Shown: in pieces, positions 38,471 through 47,601 of the stretch
Layout of the letters: each line of letters begins with the position of its first letter
Position numbering within the stretch: the first letter of the stretch is position 1
NCBI RefSeq assembly: GCF_006538165.1
Contig: NZ_BDLU01000063.1
Location: 124,001 to 188,000, forward strand
DNA: 64,000 nucleotides
Reading direction: 5' to 3'
Source of the DNA: Komagataeibacter diospyri
Lineage (GTDB): Bacteria; Pseudomonadota; Alphaproteobacteria; Acetobacterales; Acetobacteraceae
Made by a program: the position numbers and the translations under genes
Notes under the pieces: generated by a model
Seen by the model: only the letters and a program-made list of their open reading frames with translations
Database searches by the model: none
What the model was told of the DNA's origin: nothing

Positions 38471-39441
38471 GCCCTGACAACACGTCCCCCCCCAATGTCC
38501 CCCCTGATAACAGGGGCGACAACCCGCCCGCGCCCGATCCCTATTCCGCGCCCTCCGGCCCGGGGCGGGAACGCATGGGGGCCGATTCCAATCCCGATCT
38601 GGGCGCCCGCAAACCCATGGAACCGGCAGATGACATCGGTGCGGGTGCCCGGCGTGGCCGCCGTGGTGGTTTTGATATCAAGGCCCTGATGGCGCGCGTG
38701 GCAGGCAGCAATCTGCTTGGTGATGATCCGCTTACGCGCAGACTGGTCTATGGCGCGGCGGGTCTTGGCGGCGTGCTGGTGGTGGCGATTGGCGGATGGT
38801 CGCTGTTCGGTCACCATCAGGGCGGCATTCCCGTTCTGGGGCCGCCCCCCGGCCCGGTGCGCGTCAAGCCCGCAGATCCGGGCGGGATGCAGATACTGGG
38901 CGCGGGCGACGGCATGCCCGCCGATGGGGGCGTGATGCGCCTGTCCCCGCCGCCCGAACAGCCGCAGCCTGACGCCATGGCCCGCCAGTACGGACAGGTG
39001 GCGGGTGACGGGGAACCGCCATCTGCCCCGGCACAGGCGTCACCGGCTACTGCCCCCGCCACGCCACCGGCGGCGGATGCAGTTGCCAGCACGCCCGCAT
39101 CCCAGCCTGCCGCTCCGGCACGGGCGGAGGCACCGGAACAGCCTGCAGCCCCTGCCGCCCTGCCACCACCCGTGCCACGTGCGCTCAGCACCGGGACAGG
39201 GGCGTATGGCGTGCAGCTTGCCGCGCTTGATACGCAGGAAGCGGCACTGAAAAGCTGGACCCGCCTCAGTGCGCGTTATCCCGACGTGTTCGGGCCGTAC
39301 CAGCCTACCGTGGTGAAGGCGGAGCGCGGCGGCAAGACCTTCTACCGCCTGCGCGTCAAGGGACTGGCGAAGGCACAGGCGGTCAGCCTGTGTGAAAAGG
39401 CCAAGGCGAAAAGCCTGGCGTGCGAGCTGGTCCATTCCTGA
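38467..39441 (+). CDS. SPOR-domain membrane protein
   Basis: 324 aa, with a cytoplasmic disordered Pro/Asp-rich N-terminus. One membrane helix lies at about 96-116 (LVYGAAGLGGVLVVAIGGWSLF). A long Pro/Ala-rich periplasmic linker follows, and the C-terminal SPOR domain runs from about 243 (GAYGVQLAALDTQEAALKSW). SPOR domains bind denuded peptidoglycan at the septum, so a cell-division or wall role is expected. Its position between argS and scpA is where alphaproteobacteria usually have such a gene, followed by nagZ, which is absent here. Confidence 0.85.
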   Translation: MSPDNTSPPNVPPDNRGDNPPAPDPYSAPSGPGRERMGADSNPDLGARKPMEPADDIGAGARRGRRGGFDIKALMARVAGSNLLGDDPLTRRLVYGAAGLGGVLVVAIGGWSLFGHHQGGIPVLGPPPGPVRVKPADPGGMQILGAGDGMPADGGVMRLSPPPEQPQPDAMARQYGQVAGDGEPPSAPAQASPATAPATPPAADAVASTPASQPAAPARAEAPEQPAAPAALPPPVPRALSTGTGAYGVQLAALDTQEAALKSWTRLSARYPDVFGPYQPTVVKAERGGKTFYRLRVKGLAKAQAVSLCEKAKAKSLACELVHS

Positions 39442-39480
39442 TTCAGCCATGGCCTGCGATTCCGTGCTGCGGAGGGGACG

Positions 39481-40323
39481 GTGAGCGGGGCTGACATCCC
39501 GCCCGTTCCCTCCGCGTCCACCAACGCCCCGATCGTGCATCTGGACGGGTTTGACGGGCCGATGGACCTGCTGCTGGAACTGGCGCGGGCGCAGAAGGTG
39601 GATCTGTGGCGCATTTCCATCCTGCAACTGGTGGATCAGTACCTGGCCGTGGTGCGTGCGGCACATGACGTGCGGCTGGAACAGGCTGCAGACTGGCTGG
39701 TCATGGCGGCATGGCTGGCGTGGCTCAAGTCCCGTCTGCTGCTGCCCGAGGATGATGAGCAGGCCACCGATGCGGAGGAGGCGGCCAGCCTCCTGCACGA
39801 ACGCCTGCTGGAGCTGGAGCGGATGGTCCAGCTTGGCCGCTGGCTGGCCGCGCGTCCGCAGCTGGGGCTGGAGGTGTTCGAACGCGGACAGGCGGAAAAC
39901 CTTGTGGAAATCGATCGTTCGGGCCTTGCGGTCGATGTGCCACAGCTTATGCGTGGGTACATGGCGGCCATGCGCAGGCGGGCGCGCAAATCCATCTACC
40001 AGCCGCGCGTGCTGCGGTTCTGGACGGTGCAGGACGCGCTGGCGCGGCTGCGGCGCATGCTGGGCACGCATGACCTGAAGGCGGACTGGTGCGGGCTGGA
40101 CGGGTTCGTGCCCGACCTGCCGCCACAGGCTGACATGACGGAAACAATGGTGCAGACCGGCCGCCGCGCCGCCGTTGCGGGAACGTTGCTGGCCAGCCTT
40201 GAAATGGCGCGCAGCGGGATGATCGAACTCCAGCAGGCGGAACAGTTTGGCCGTATATGGCTGCGTGAACGCACGGGACAGCCAGACGATGCTGGGACAG
40301 AACCGGAAGGGGACATGGCCTGA
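39481..40323 (+). CDS. scpA: segregation and condensation protein A
   Basis: Kleisin subunit of the SMC-ScpAB condensin. It is 280 aa from GTG 39481 with GGAGG upstream. The N-terminal domain shows FDGPMDLLLELARAQKVDL and ILQLVDQYLAV, the family signature. Then LVMAAWLAWLKSRLLLP and the acidic linker EDDEQATDAEEA follow, with a C-terminal winged helix. It shares one base with scpB (TGATG). Confidence 0.94.
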   Translation: MSGADIPPVPSASTNAPIVHLDGFDGPMDLLLELARAQKVDLWRISILQLVDQYLAVVRAAHDVRLEQAADWLVMAAWLAWLKSRLLLPEDDEQATDAEEAASLLHERLLELERMVQLGRWLAARPQLGLEVFERGQAENLVEIDRSGLAVDVPQLMRGYMAAMRRRARKSIYQPRVLRFWTVQDALARLRRMLGTHDLKADWCGLDGFVPDLPPQADMTETMVQTGRRAAVAGTLLASLEMARSGMIELQQAEQFGRIWLRERTGQPDDAGTEPEGDMA

Positions 40324-40985
40324 TGAATGAGACGCAGCAGCCCGGACTGCTACCCGAAGATGACGCGGACGTCGCAATGATCGAAGTGCGTGATTTTTCG
40401 CTCCGTCTGGTGGAGGCCCTGATTTTTGCCCGCGCCGATCCGCTCAGTACGCGCGCCATTGGCGAAGTGCTGGCCGGGCAGGGTGGCATACCGCATGATA
40501 CCGCCGATCGGGATGCTTATGTCGCAGCCACCCTGGCCGCACTGGCGGCGCAGTATGCGGGGCGCGGTGTCGTGCTGGTGGAAGTGGCGGGGGGCTGGCA
40601 GTTCCGGACCGCGCCCGACCTGGCCCCGCGGCTGACCCGTGTCATGCCGCGCCCACGCAGGCTGGCGCGTTCGACCATGGAAACGCTGGCCATTATTGCC
40701 TATCACCAGCCCTGCACCCGTGCCGAGATCGAGGAGATCCGTGGCGTCAGCCTGAGCCAGCAGGTGCTGGATACCCTGCTGGAGGCGGAACTGATCATGC
40801 CGTTGGGCCGTAAGGAAGTACCGGGACGGCCCATCCTGTGGGGAACGTCATCGGGTTTCCTGAGGCATTTCGGGCTGAAGGATCTGGGCGACCTGCCCCG
40901 GCGGGAAGAACTGCTGGTGGATGTGCCAGATACCGGCATGCTGCCCGATGCTCCGGACGAGGTTCCTGACCCGCCCGCGTCGTGA
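40323..40985 (+). CDS. scpB: segregation and condensation protein B
   Basis: Partner of ScpA in the condensin complex, with two winged-helix domains, 220 aa. The first has LVEALIFARADPLST. The second shows STMETLAIIAYHQPCTRAEIEEIRGV, then VLDTLLEAELIMPLGRKEVPGRPILWGTS, both typical. The C-terminus is Pro/Asp-rich. Confidence 0.94.
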   Translation: MNETQQPGLLPEDDADVAMIEVRDFSLRLVEALIFARADPLSTRAIGEVLAGQGGIPHDTADRDAYVAATLAALAAQYAGRGVVLVEVAGGWQFRTAPDLAPRLTRVMPRPRRLARSTMETLAIIAYHQPCTRAEIEEIRGVSLSQQVLDTLLEAELIMPLGRKEVPGRPILWGTSSGFLRHFGLKDLGDLPRREELLVDVPDTGMLPDAPDEVPDPPAS

Positions 40986-41075
40986 TAGGTGTGCAGGGCG
41001 TGCACGGACGAAATGTGATGCCGCGCGGCTGCGTGCGGGTGTGCCGCGCGTGCGTGGTGGTGGAGGAAAGTGGTC

Positions 41076-41648
41076 ATGTTCGATTTTGCGTGGTCTGAAT
41101 TTGCCCTGATCGGGGTGGTGGGCCTGCTGCTGATCGGGCCAAAGGACATGCCCATTGCCATCCGGACGGTGACCGGTCTGATCAAGAAGGCGCGCGGTCT
41201 TGCCACCGAATTCCAGTCCCATGTGGACGAAATGGTGCGGGAAGCGGATCTGACCGAAGCCCGTGACCAGCTTGGCCAGCTCAAGCGGCTGAACGTGCGC
41301 GACAAGCTGATGAAGGCGATTGACGGGGATGGCACGCTGCGCCGCTCGCTTGATCCCGCCACGCTGACGGGGGATCTTCCCGCCACACGCCCGGCAACGC
41401 CCGTTGCGGGTGACGCCCTGCCTGAACAGCAGGTGCCATCGCGCCATTACATTCCCCCCCTGTCCAGCACGGCCCCGAAAGAGGCGGACGAGGCGGTACT
41501 GGCCAGTGCGCCCGACTTCCTGCCGCCGCGTATCGCACGCCGCATCGCGGCGGAACTGCCAAATCTTACGCCCCCGGCCTTCCTGCCGCCGGTCAGGGTC
41601 ATTCACCGGGGGCAGCGTGTCTCCGTTACAGCCGATGGGCAGGAATAA
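41076..41648 (+). CDS. tatB: Sec-independent translocase protein TatB
   Basis: Receptor subunit of the twin-arginine translocase. It is 190 aa from ATG 41076, with GGAGGAAAG upstream; a GTG at 41070 is the alternative. The N-terminal helix MFDFAWSEFALIGVVGLLLIG is followed by GPKDMPIAIRTVTGLIKKAR and an amphipathic helix. A long Pro-rich tail follows. The Glu in the first helix (SEFALIG) marks TatB as opposed to TatA. No tatA precedes it, only 90 bp of non-coding sequence. Confidence 0.92.
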   Translation: MFDFAWSEFALIGVVGLLLIGPKDMPIAIRTVTGLIKKARGLATEFQSHVDEMVREADLTEARDQLGQLKRLNVRDKLMKAIDGDGTLRRSLDPATLTGDLPATRPATPVAGDALPEQQVPSRHYIPPLSSTAPKEADEAVLASAPDFLPPRIARRIAAELPNLTPPAFLPPVRVIHRGQRVSVTADGQE

Positions 41649-41655
41649 GAACGCG

Positions 41656-42465
41656 ATGGACGCAGGAGACGAAACCCTGAATCAGGATTCGATCAACGAC
41701 CAGCCCATGCCGCTGCTGGAACATCTGGTGGAACTGCGGCGCAGGCTGCTGTGGTCCATCGTGACGTTCATGGTGTGTTTTGCCGTCTGTTACTATTATT
41801 CGGAACAGATCTATTTCTTCCTGGCCAAGCCGCTGGGCGACATCATGCGCCAGAAGGGGGAGCAGCCGCACCTGATCTATACTGCACTGTACGAAGCCTT
41901 CTTTACCTACATGAAGGTTGCCTTTTTCGGTGCGGCCTGCCTGTCATTTCCCATGATGGCGGTACAGGCGTGGATCTTTATCGCGCCGGGGCTGTACCGC
42001 AGCGAAAAACGGGCCTTTGCGCCGTTTCTGGTGGCAACGCCCATCATGTTCGCCATGGGAGCGGCGCTGGCGTACTACTTCATCTTCCCCGCCGCATGGA
42101 AGTTTTTCCTGTCGTTCCAGACGGCGGACGGGCAGGACGGACTGCAGATCGAGCTGCAGGCCAAGGTGTCGGAATACCTGACACTGGTGATGAAGCTGAT
42201 CCTGGCGTTCGGCATGGCGTTCGAACTGCCCGTGGTGCTGACGCTTATGGCGCGGGTGGGGCTGGTCACGTCAAAGGGGCTGGCGCGTGTGCGGCGCTAT
42301 GCCTATGTCGGCGCGTTCGTGGCCGCCGCCATCCTGACGCCGCCCGACGTGATTACCCAGACCGGCCTGGCCGTGCCGCTGATCGGGCTGTACGAGATTT
42401 CCATTTTCTGCGCCCGCCTTGTCGAGCCGCGCAATCTGCCTGAAGACACCGAGGAGACTACCTGA
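41656..42465 (+). CDS. tatC: Sec-independent translocase protein TatC
   Basis: Six-helix core of the Tat translocase that recognises RR signal peptides with TatB. It is 269 aa from ATG 41656, 7 bp after the tatB stop. Diagnostic segments are [17 protein letters not shown], the acidic FELPVVL before the fourth helix, and [19 protein letters not shown]. The frame is open upstream through tatB but that part is a shadow. The stop shares one base with the serS ATG. Confidence 0.96.
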   Translation: MDAGDETLNQDSINDQPMPLLEHLVELRRRLLWSIVTFMVCFAVCYYYSEQIYFFLAKPLGDIMRQKGEQPHLIYTALYEAFFTYMKVAFFGAACLSFPMMAVQAWIFIAPGLYRSEKRAFAPFLVATPIMFAMGAALAYYFIFPAAWKFFLSFQTADGQDGLQIELQAKVSEYLTLVMKLILAFGMAFELPVVLTLMARVGLVTSKGLARVRRYAYVGAFVAAAILTPPDVITQTGLAVPLIGLYEISIFCARLVEPRNLPEDTEETT

Positions 42466-43736
42466 TGCACGACCTGCGCGCCCTTCGCGCCGATCCTGAC
42501 GGTTTTGACGCCGACCTGAAGCGGCGGGGGGAGCCTGCCGTGGCGCAGGCGCTGCTGCTGCTGGACCATGACCGCCGCTCCGCTGAAACCGCATTGCAGG
42601 AACTGCAGGCGCGCCGGAAGCAGATTTCCAAGGAAATCGGGGCAATGCGCAAATCTGGGGCGGACAGCTCGGCTCTGGAAGCCGAAGTGATCAGCGCCAA
42701 GGCCCGGATGGAGGCACTGCAGACCCGCGCCGATGATCTGGACGGGCAGATCCGCGGCACGCTGGAACGCCTGCCCAACCGTCTGGACGAAAGTGTGCCC
42801 GCAGGGGCGGATGAAAATGCGAACGTGCAGGTGCACCAGAACGGTACGCCGCGCGAATTCGCTTTTGCCCCGCGTGAGCATTTCGAGCTGGGCGAGGCAC
42901 TGGGCATGATGGATTTCGAGACCGCATCCCGCCTGTCGGGTGCGCGTTTCGTGGTGCTGCATGGCCAGCTTGCGCGGCTGGAACGCGCGCTGGGGCAGTT
43001 CATGCTGGACCTGCATACGGGTGAAAACGGGTATGAGGAAACCGCAGTCCCTGTTCTGGTCAATAACGAGGCGATGTACGGCACTGACAAGCTGCCCAAA
43101 TTTGCTGACCAGTCCTTCCGTACCGAGGACGGCCGCTGGCTGATCCCCACGGCGGAGGTGCCGCTGACCGCCAGTGTCGCGGGCCAGATCCTGCCGGGCA
43201 ATGTGCTGCCGCGCCGCCTTGTCGCCCTGTCATCGTGTTTCCGCAGCGAGGCCGGGGCGGCGGGCCGCGACACGCGTGGCATGCTGCGCCAGCACCAGTT
43301 CCAGAAGGTCGAGATGGTGTCCATCACCACGCCGGAGGAAAGCGATGCCGAGCACGAACGCATGACCCGCTGCGCGGAAATGGTGCTGGAAAAGCTGGGC
43401 ATCCCCTATCGCCGCATGCTGCTATGCGCGGGGGATACCGGCTTTGGCGCGGCAAAGACCTTTGACCTTGAGGCATGGCTGCCGGGGCAGAAGGCATGGC
43501 GTGAAATCTCGTCGTGCTCCACCACGCGCGATTTTCAGGCGCGACGCATGAACGCCCGCTATCGCGCGGCAGAGGGCAGGCCCGCGTTCGTCCATACCCT
43601 GAACGGGTCCGGTCTGGCCGTGGGCCGCACACTGATCGCAGTTATGGAAAATTACCAGAACGAGGACGGCAGCATCACCATCCCCGATGTGCTGCGTCCC
43701 TATATGGGCGGCGTCGAGGTTATCCGCGCGGCCTGA
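42465..43736 (+). CDS. serS: seryl-tRNA synthetase
   Basis: Class II synthetase, 423 aa. The N-terminal coiled-coil arm (about 30-105) contacts the long variable arm of tRNA-Ser. The core has [12 protein letters not shown]. Motif 2 is [22 protein letters not shown], and motif 3 is [19 protein letters not shown]. It is last in the scpAB-tatBC-serS run and converges on the SUV3-like helicase across element copy F. Confidence 0.96.
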   Translation: MHDLRALRADPDGFDADLKRRGEPAVAQALLLLDHDRRSAETALQELQARRKQISKEIGAMRKSGADSSALEAEVISAKARMEALQTRADDLDGQIRGTLERLPNRLDESVPAGADENANVQVHQNGTPREFAFAPREHFELGEALGMMDFETASRLSGARFVVLHGQLARLERALGQFMLDLHTGENGYEETAVPVLVNNEAMYGTDKLPKFADQSFRTEDGRWLIPTAEVPLTASVAGQILPGNVLPRRLVALSSCFRSEAGAAGRDTRGMLRQHQFQKVEMVSITTPEESDAEHERMTRCAEMVLEKLGIPYRRMLLCAGDTGFGAAKTFDLEAWLPGQKAWREISSCSTTRDFQARRMNARYRAAEGRPAFVHTLNGSGLAVGRTLIAVMENYQNEDGSITIPDVLRPYMGGVEVIRAA

Positions 43737-43749
43737 GAGTCTGGAATAA

Positions 43750-43829
43750 AGAAGTTTTTGGTGAAGCTTTTTTCAAACAGCTTCAGATAACGCCGCCTTT
43801 TTTGAAAAAGGCGGCACCTGAAACTTTTA
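43750..43829 (-). repeat. dispersed double-hairpin element, copy F
   Basis: Inverted relative to copies A, B, D and E. On the plus strand it reads AAGTTTTTGGTGAAGC, hairpin GAAGC-T6...CAGCTTC, then CGCCGCCTTTTTTGAAAAAGGCGGC (perfect stem), ending CCTGAAACTTTT. It lies between convergent serS and the helicase gene, with no separate intrinsic terminator. Confidence 0.82.
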
Positions 43830-43844
43830 TCTTTGCGTCTTCCC

Positions 43845-46292
43845 TTAACGTCGCTTGCGGTGCGGGCGTTTGCCCTTGGTCGGTGCCTCACGGTTGCGGC
43901 GGCCCGGCGGGCTGGCGCGGTTATCAGGGCTGAAGGGGGACGTGCGCGGCGTGCGGGCGCGGATGCTCTGCTGGCGCAGCACGTCTTCGATCCAGTCATT
44001 CAGGCGGGCGGTCGTGGCCTCGGCTTCCTCACGGTTGACGTAAGCTTCGGGGAAGCGCAGCGCCAGCCATCGCCATGCCACCAGCCGCTTGTGGCGTTTT
44101 TCCGCGCGTTCCAGTTCCGTGCGCTCGGCCCGTTCGGGCGGCGGCAGGCGGCCCGTGCCCGGTGGTGGCACGGCATTGCCCGCCGCATGGTCTGCCGCCC
44201 AGTGGACAAGGCGCTGGATGCCATTGTCGCGGTCATCCACCGGGCACATGGCATAGACCCAGCGCTGCGCCAGCGTCAGATCCGACACACCTTCCAGCGC
44301 GGTTGCAATGGCGAAGGCCTGTTCCATGTTGGCCAGCCGGTAATTCGGGTCATCGCGGCGCAGCACCGCGCGGCGAATGCGCACCAGCACGCCAAACAGG
44401 CTGTCGGACCCGATTTCGGCCGCGACGGCCTGAACAATGTCCGCATCGGGCTGCACCTGCGGGCGCATGTCCTCGATCGGCTGCGGGGGGGCAGCCAGCA
44501 TGGCGTGGATGAAGGACGGGCTGCCGACCCCTTCCAGCACGGCCACAACACCCTGTTCATGCTTGCCGTAACGCCCGGCGCGACCGCCGATCTGCTTGAC
44601 TTCCTGCGGGTTGAGGTCGCGCGTCTGGTTGCCGTCATATTTGCGCAGGGCGGCAAAGACCACGCGGCGGATGGTCAGGTTCAGCCCCATGCCGATTGCG
44701 TCGGTCGCGATCAGGATGTCGGCGTCGCCATCATTGAAACGCTGGGCTTCCGCCCGGCGGACTTCGGGGCTGAGCGCGCCATACACCACCGCCACCCGCT
44801 TGCCCTGCGCCAGTAGCAGCGCGCGCAGGTCCAGTACCTCGCGTCGGGAAAAGGCGATCAGCGCGTCATGCTTCTGCAGTTCATGCAGGCTGACCGAACG
44901 TTCGGCGGCAACCAGCGGGCTTTTGCGTTCCAGCCGGATTTCATCCACCGGGTCACCGCACAGTTCGGCAATGCGCTTCACCATGGGAATGCAATCAGGC
45001 GCGCCAAGGATGAACAGGTGCCGCGCGGGGGCACCCATGATGGCCGCAGTCCAGGCCGCCCCACGGTCGGGGTCGGTCAGCATCTGGGCTTCATCGATTA
45101 TGGCTACATCGACCGGGTTGTTCAGCGGGCACATTTCCACGGTTGCGGCCAGATGGCGGCTACCGGGCACTTCGATGCGCTCTTCGCCCGTGGCCAGCGA
45201 TGTCGGCACGCCGCGCGCGGTCAGCGACTCGCGGAATTCATGTGCCAGCAGCCGTAGCGGCGCCAGCGCCAGCCCGCTTTCGGCACGGGCCAGCGCATCC
45301 AGTGCCGTATGCGACTTGCCGCTGTTGGTCGGTCCCGTCACCAGCGTGATACGACGGTTGAGCGCGCGTGCGGTGCGGAAATGAGCGGCGTAGCGGTCAA
45401 GGGCGGCGACCTGTGCAATGACAGCGTTACCCACGCGGCGGTTGCCCAGGTCGGGGGCCAGTGGTGCGCGCGACGGGGTTTCCTGTCCCTCCCTGCGCCA
45501 CTGGGGTAACTGCTGGCGCAGGGCCATAAGTTCGGTCGGGTCGAATTCCCACCGTTCCTGTCCATCCGCCTGCGGCACGCGGCGTGCGACCGGCAGACGG
45601 TTTTCCGCGATCCAGCGCAGCGCCTCGCGGTGCGAACAGCGCAGCAGGCCGGGTACGTCGCTGAAGGGAACAAGGCTTTTTTCCCATTCACGCAGGCGCA
45701 GCACTTCCTCGCGCCGCCGTGCGCGCGCCGTATCCTCGATCTGGGTATCGCGGTCCTTGCGGCTTGCGTCCTCGCGTTCCAGTCCGGCGGCGAAGGCATC
45801 CGCATCAGGCAGGGCGAAGGCATCGGCCACCGCCACGGCAAGGGTGCGCAGTTCGGCTGGTGCCAGCGTGCGGCCGGTGCCGTCAAACAGGTCGGCGCGG
45901 ACGTTTTCCACTGCGGCGCGCGGCGTATCGCCCTGCGCGCGCAGTTTTTCATGCAGTACGGGGGCCAGGGCTGACAGAAGGCGGGCGTCATCGGGTTCGG
46001 GGTCGTCCACCGTCACGGCGGCGGCTTCCGTATCTGCGCGCGTGACCCATATCTGCCCCGCGCGGCGGGTCAGGTCCATAAGCCGCGACCCCCACGGCTT
46101 GCGCCGCACGGTACACAGGGCGCTGCGGAAGGCGGCGTCATCTATGTGCGTGGCGCCGGGTTCCAGCATGCGGGCGATCACGCGCTCCAGCTTCGGGCGC
46201 TCGCGGGTTTCAACATGCAGTCCGGTTGCGGCGATCGCCGCGTCCAGCGCCAGCAGGGCAGGGGCGGCCCGGTCGGGGAATTCAGAAGTCAT
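43845..46292 (-). CDS. SUV3-like superfamily II RNA helicase with N-terminal HTH
   Basis: 815 aa. The helicase core starts near residue 315 with motif I GPTNSGKSHTALDAL, which has the SUV3 signature TNSGK. Motif II is IIDEAQM (about 399-404) and motif VI is QIGGRAGRYG (about 567-576). SUV3 is the mitochondrial degradosome helicase and alphaproteobacteria carry relatives. Residues 205-245 (PFSDVPGLLRCSHREALRWI) look like a MerR/excisionase-type helix-turn-helix. The C-terminus is highly basic (GKRPHRKRR), consistent with RNA binding. It probably acts in RNA turnover or remodelling; the partner is unknown. Confidence 0.85.
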   Translation of the reverse strand: MTSEFPDRAAPALLALDAAIAATGLHVETRERPKLERVIARMLEPGATHIDDAAFRSALCTVRRKPWGSRLMDLTRRAGQIWVTRADTEAAAVTVDDPEPDDARLLSALAPVLHEKLRAQGDTPRAAVENVRADLFDGTGRTLAPAELRTLAVAVADAFALPDADAFAAGLEREDASRKDRDTQIEDTARARRREEVLRLREWEKSLVPFSDVPGLLRCSHREALRWIAENRLPVARRVPQADGQERWEFDPTELMALRQQLPQWRREGQETPSRAPLAPDLGNRRVGNAVIAQVAALDRYAAHFRTARALNRRITLVTGPTNSGKSHTALDALARAESGLALAPLRLLAHEFRESLTARGVPTSLATGEERIEVPGSRHLAATVEMCPLNNPVDVAIIDEAQMLTDPDRGAAWTAAIMGAPARHLFILGAPDCIPMVKRIAELCGDPVDEIRLERKSPLVAAERSVSLHELQKHDALIAFSRREVLDLRALLLAQGKRVAVVYGALSPEVRRAEAQRFNDGDADILIATDAIGMGLNLTIRRVVFAALRKYDGNQTRDLNPQEVKQIGGRAGRYGKHEQGVVAVLEGVGSPSFIHAMLAAPPQPIEDMRPQVQPDADIVQAVAAEIGSDSLFGVLVRIRRAVLRRDDPNYRLANMEQAFAIATALEGVSDLTLAQRWVYAMCPVDDRDNGIQRLVHWAADHAAGNAVPPPGTGRLPPPERAERTELERAEKRHKRLVAWRWLALRFPEAYVNREEAEATTARLNDWIEDVLRQQSIRARTPRTSPFSPDNRASPPGRRNREAPTKGKRPHRKRR

Positions 46293-46587
46293 ACCTGACT
46301 ATGTGCGTCATCCACGCGCTGACGACAATGGACTCCGTACTTGCATCCGTGCCCGAAATCATTGAATAGAACGCCGTATCGTACGCGTGTGGCGTGACAA
46401 GCGCGTCCCGGAATGGGCATTCTACGGTCAATCTGTTCCCCGTGGCGCGTGATATGTTAGTTTTGTGCTGGAATTCCACGCTGTGGATGGCCTAAACATG
46501 CCCGCCTTAGTTATGTAGCTGTGGCCGGGCGCATGTTTCAGGGAATCCTGTGTCTGCGTCATATCCAGCCGGGAGAATGATAACCAG

Positions 46588-47466
46588 ATGTCAGATACGT
46601 TGATTGTGCCAACCGCCGAGACCATGCTCACCGGCCTTGCTCCGGTCGAGGGGCAGGAAGGCGTGTTCCACCTGGCCGAACCGACCAAGGAATATGGCCA
46701 CCTGAATGCGGAAACCGTCCTGTCGGTCCATCACTGGACAGACCGGCTGTTCAGCTTCACCACCACGCGCGACCCGGCGCTGCGCTTCGAGAACGGCCAG
46801 TTCACGATGATCGGCATCGAGGTCGAGGGCAAGCCGCTGCTGCGCGCCTACAGCATTGCCAGCGCGAATTACGAGGACCACCTTGAATTCCTGTCGATCG
46901 CGGTGCCCGATGGTCCGCTGACCTCGCGCCTGCGTCATGTAAAGGTGGGCGACAAGGTGCTGATCGGCCGCAAACCCGTCGGCACGCTGCTGCTGGACAA
47001 CCTGCGTCCGGGCCGCAACCTGTATTTCCTGTCCACGGGTACGGGGCTTGCACCCTTCATGAGCCTGATCAAGGATCCGGAATGCTATGAACGCTACGAC
47101 CACGTGATCCTGAGCCATACGGTGCGTATCTCGGGTGAGCTGGCCTATTCCAACCACATCCGCCACGAACTGCCCGAACACGAGTTCCTGGGCGAGGACG
47201 TGAAGGGCAAGCTGCTGTACTACCCGGCCGTGACCCGTGAGGAATTTGCCGTTACCGACCGCATCACCAAGCTGATCGAGACGGGCAAGATCTTCAAGGA
47301 CCTGAACATCCCCGAACTGGATCCTGAACATGACCGCGTCATGATCTGCGGTTCGCCGGAAATGCTGGCCGATACGGAAAAGCTGCTGCAGGACCGTGGC
47401 TTTGACGAGGGGAACAACTCCAACCCCGGCGCCTATGTGGTGGAAAAGGCGTTCGCCGAACGCTGA
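46588..47466 (+). CDS. fpr: ferredoxin--NADP reductase
   Basis: FAD-dependent ferredoxin/flavodoxin:NADP+ oxidoreductase, 292 aa. That is longer than most bacterial Fpr because of about 30 extra N-terminal residues. FAD binding is by LLRAYSIASANYEDHLEF and GPLTSRL. The NADP site is FLSTGTGLAPFMSLIKDPE. ICGSPEML and a C-terminal aromatic-free VEKAFAER follow. The preceding 295 bp hold no gene I recognise. A terminator follows 10 bp after the stop. Confidence 0.93.
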   Translation: MSDTLIVPTAETMLTGLAPVEGQEGVFHLAEPTKEYGHLNAETVLSVHHWTDRLFSFTTTRDPALRFENGQFTMIGIEVEGKPLLRAYSIASANYEDHLEFLSIAVPDGPLTSRLRHVKVGDKVLIGRKPVGTLLLDNLRPGRNLYFLSTGTGLAPFMSLIKDPECYERYDHVILSHTVRISGELAYSNHIRHELPEHEFLGEDVKGKLLYYPAVTREEFAVTDRITKLIETGKIFKDLNIPELDPEHDRVMICGSPEMLADTEKLLQDRGFDEGNNSNPGAYVVEKAFAER

Positions 47467-47475
47467 TCCCGCCCC

Positions 47476-47512
47476 GCCCCGGCCATAGGAAGCATGGTCG
47501 GGGCTTTTTTTA
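47476..47512 (+). terminator. rho-independent terminator after fpr
   Basis: Left arm GCCCCGGCCAT (47476-47486) pairs with ATGGTCGGGGC (47494-47504) with one G-U, followed by T7. Confidence 0.9.
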
Positions 47513-47601
47513 TTGGTCCCGCCCCGCGTCAGGGCGGGGTGCTGCCGGAATGACGCATGCTGTCGCCGTCCTTCCGGCTGGAAGCAGGATGCACAACCGG
47601 C

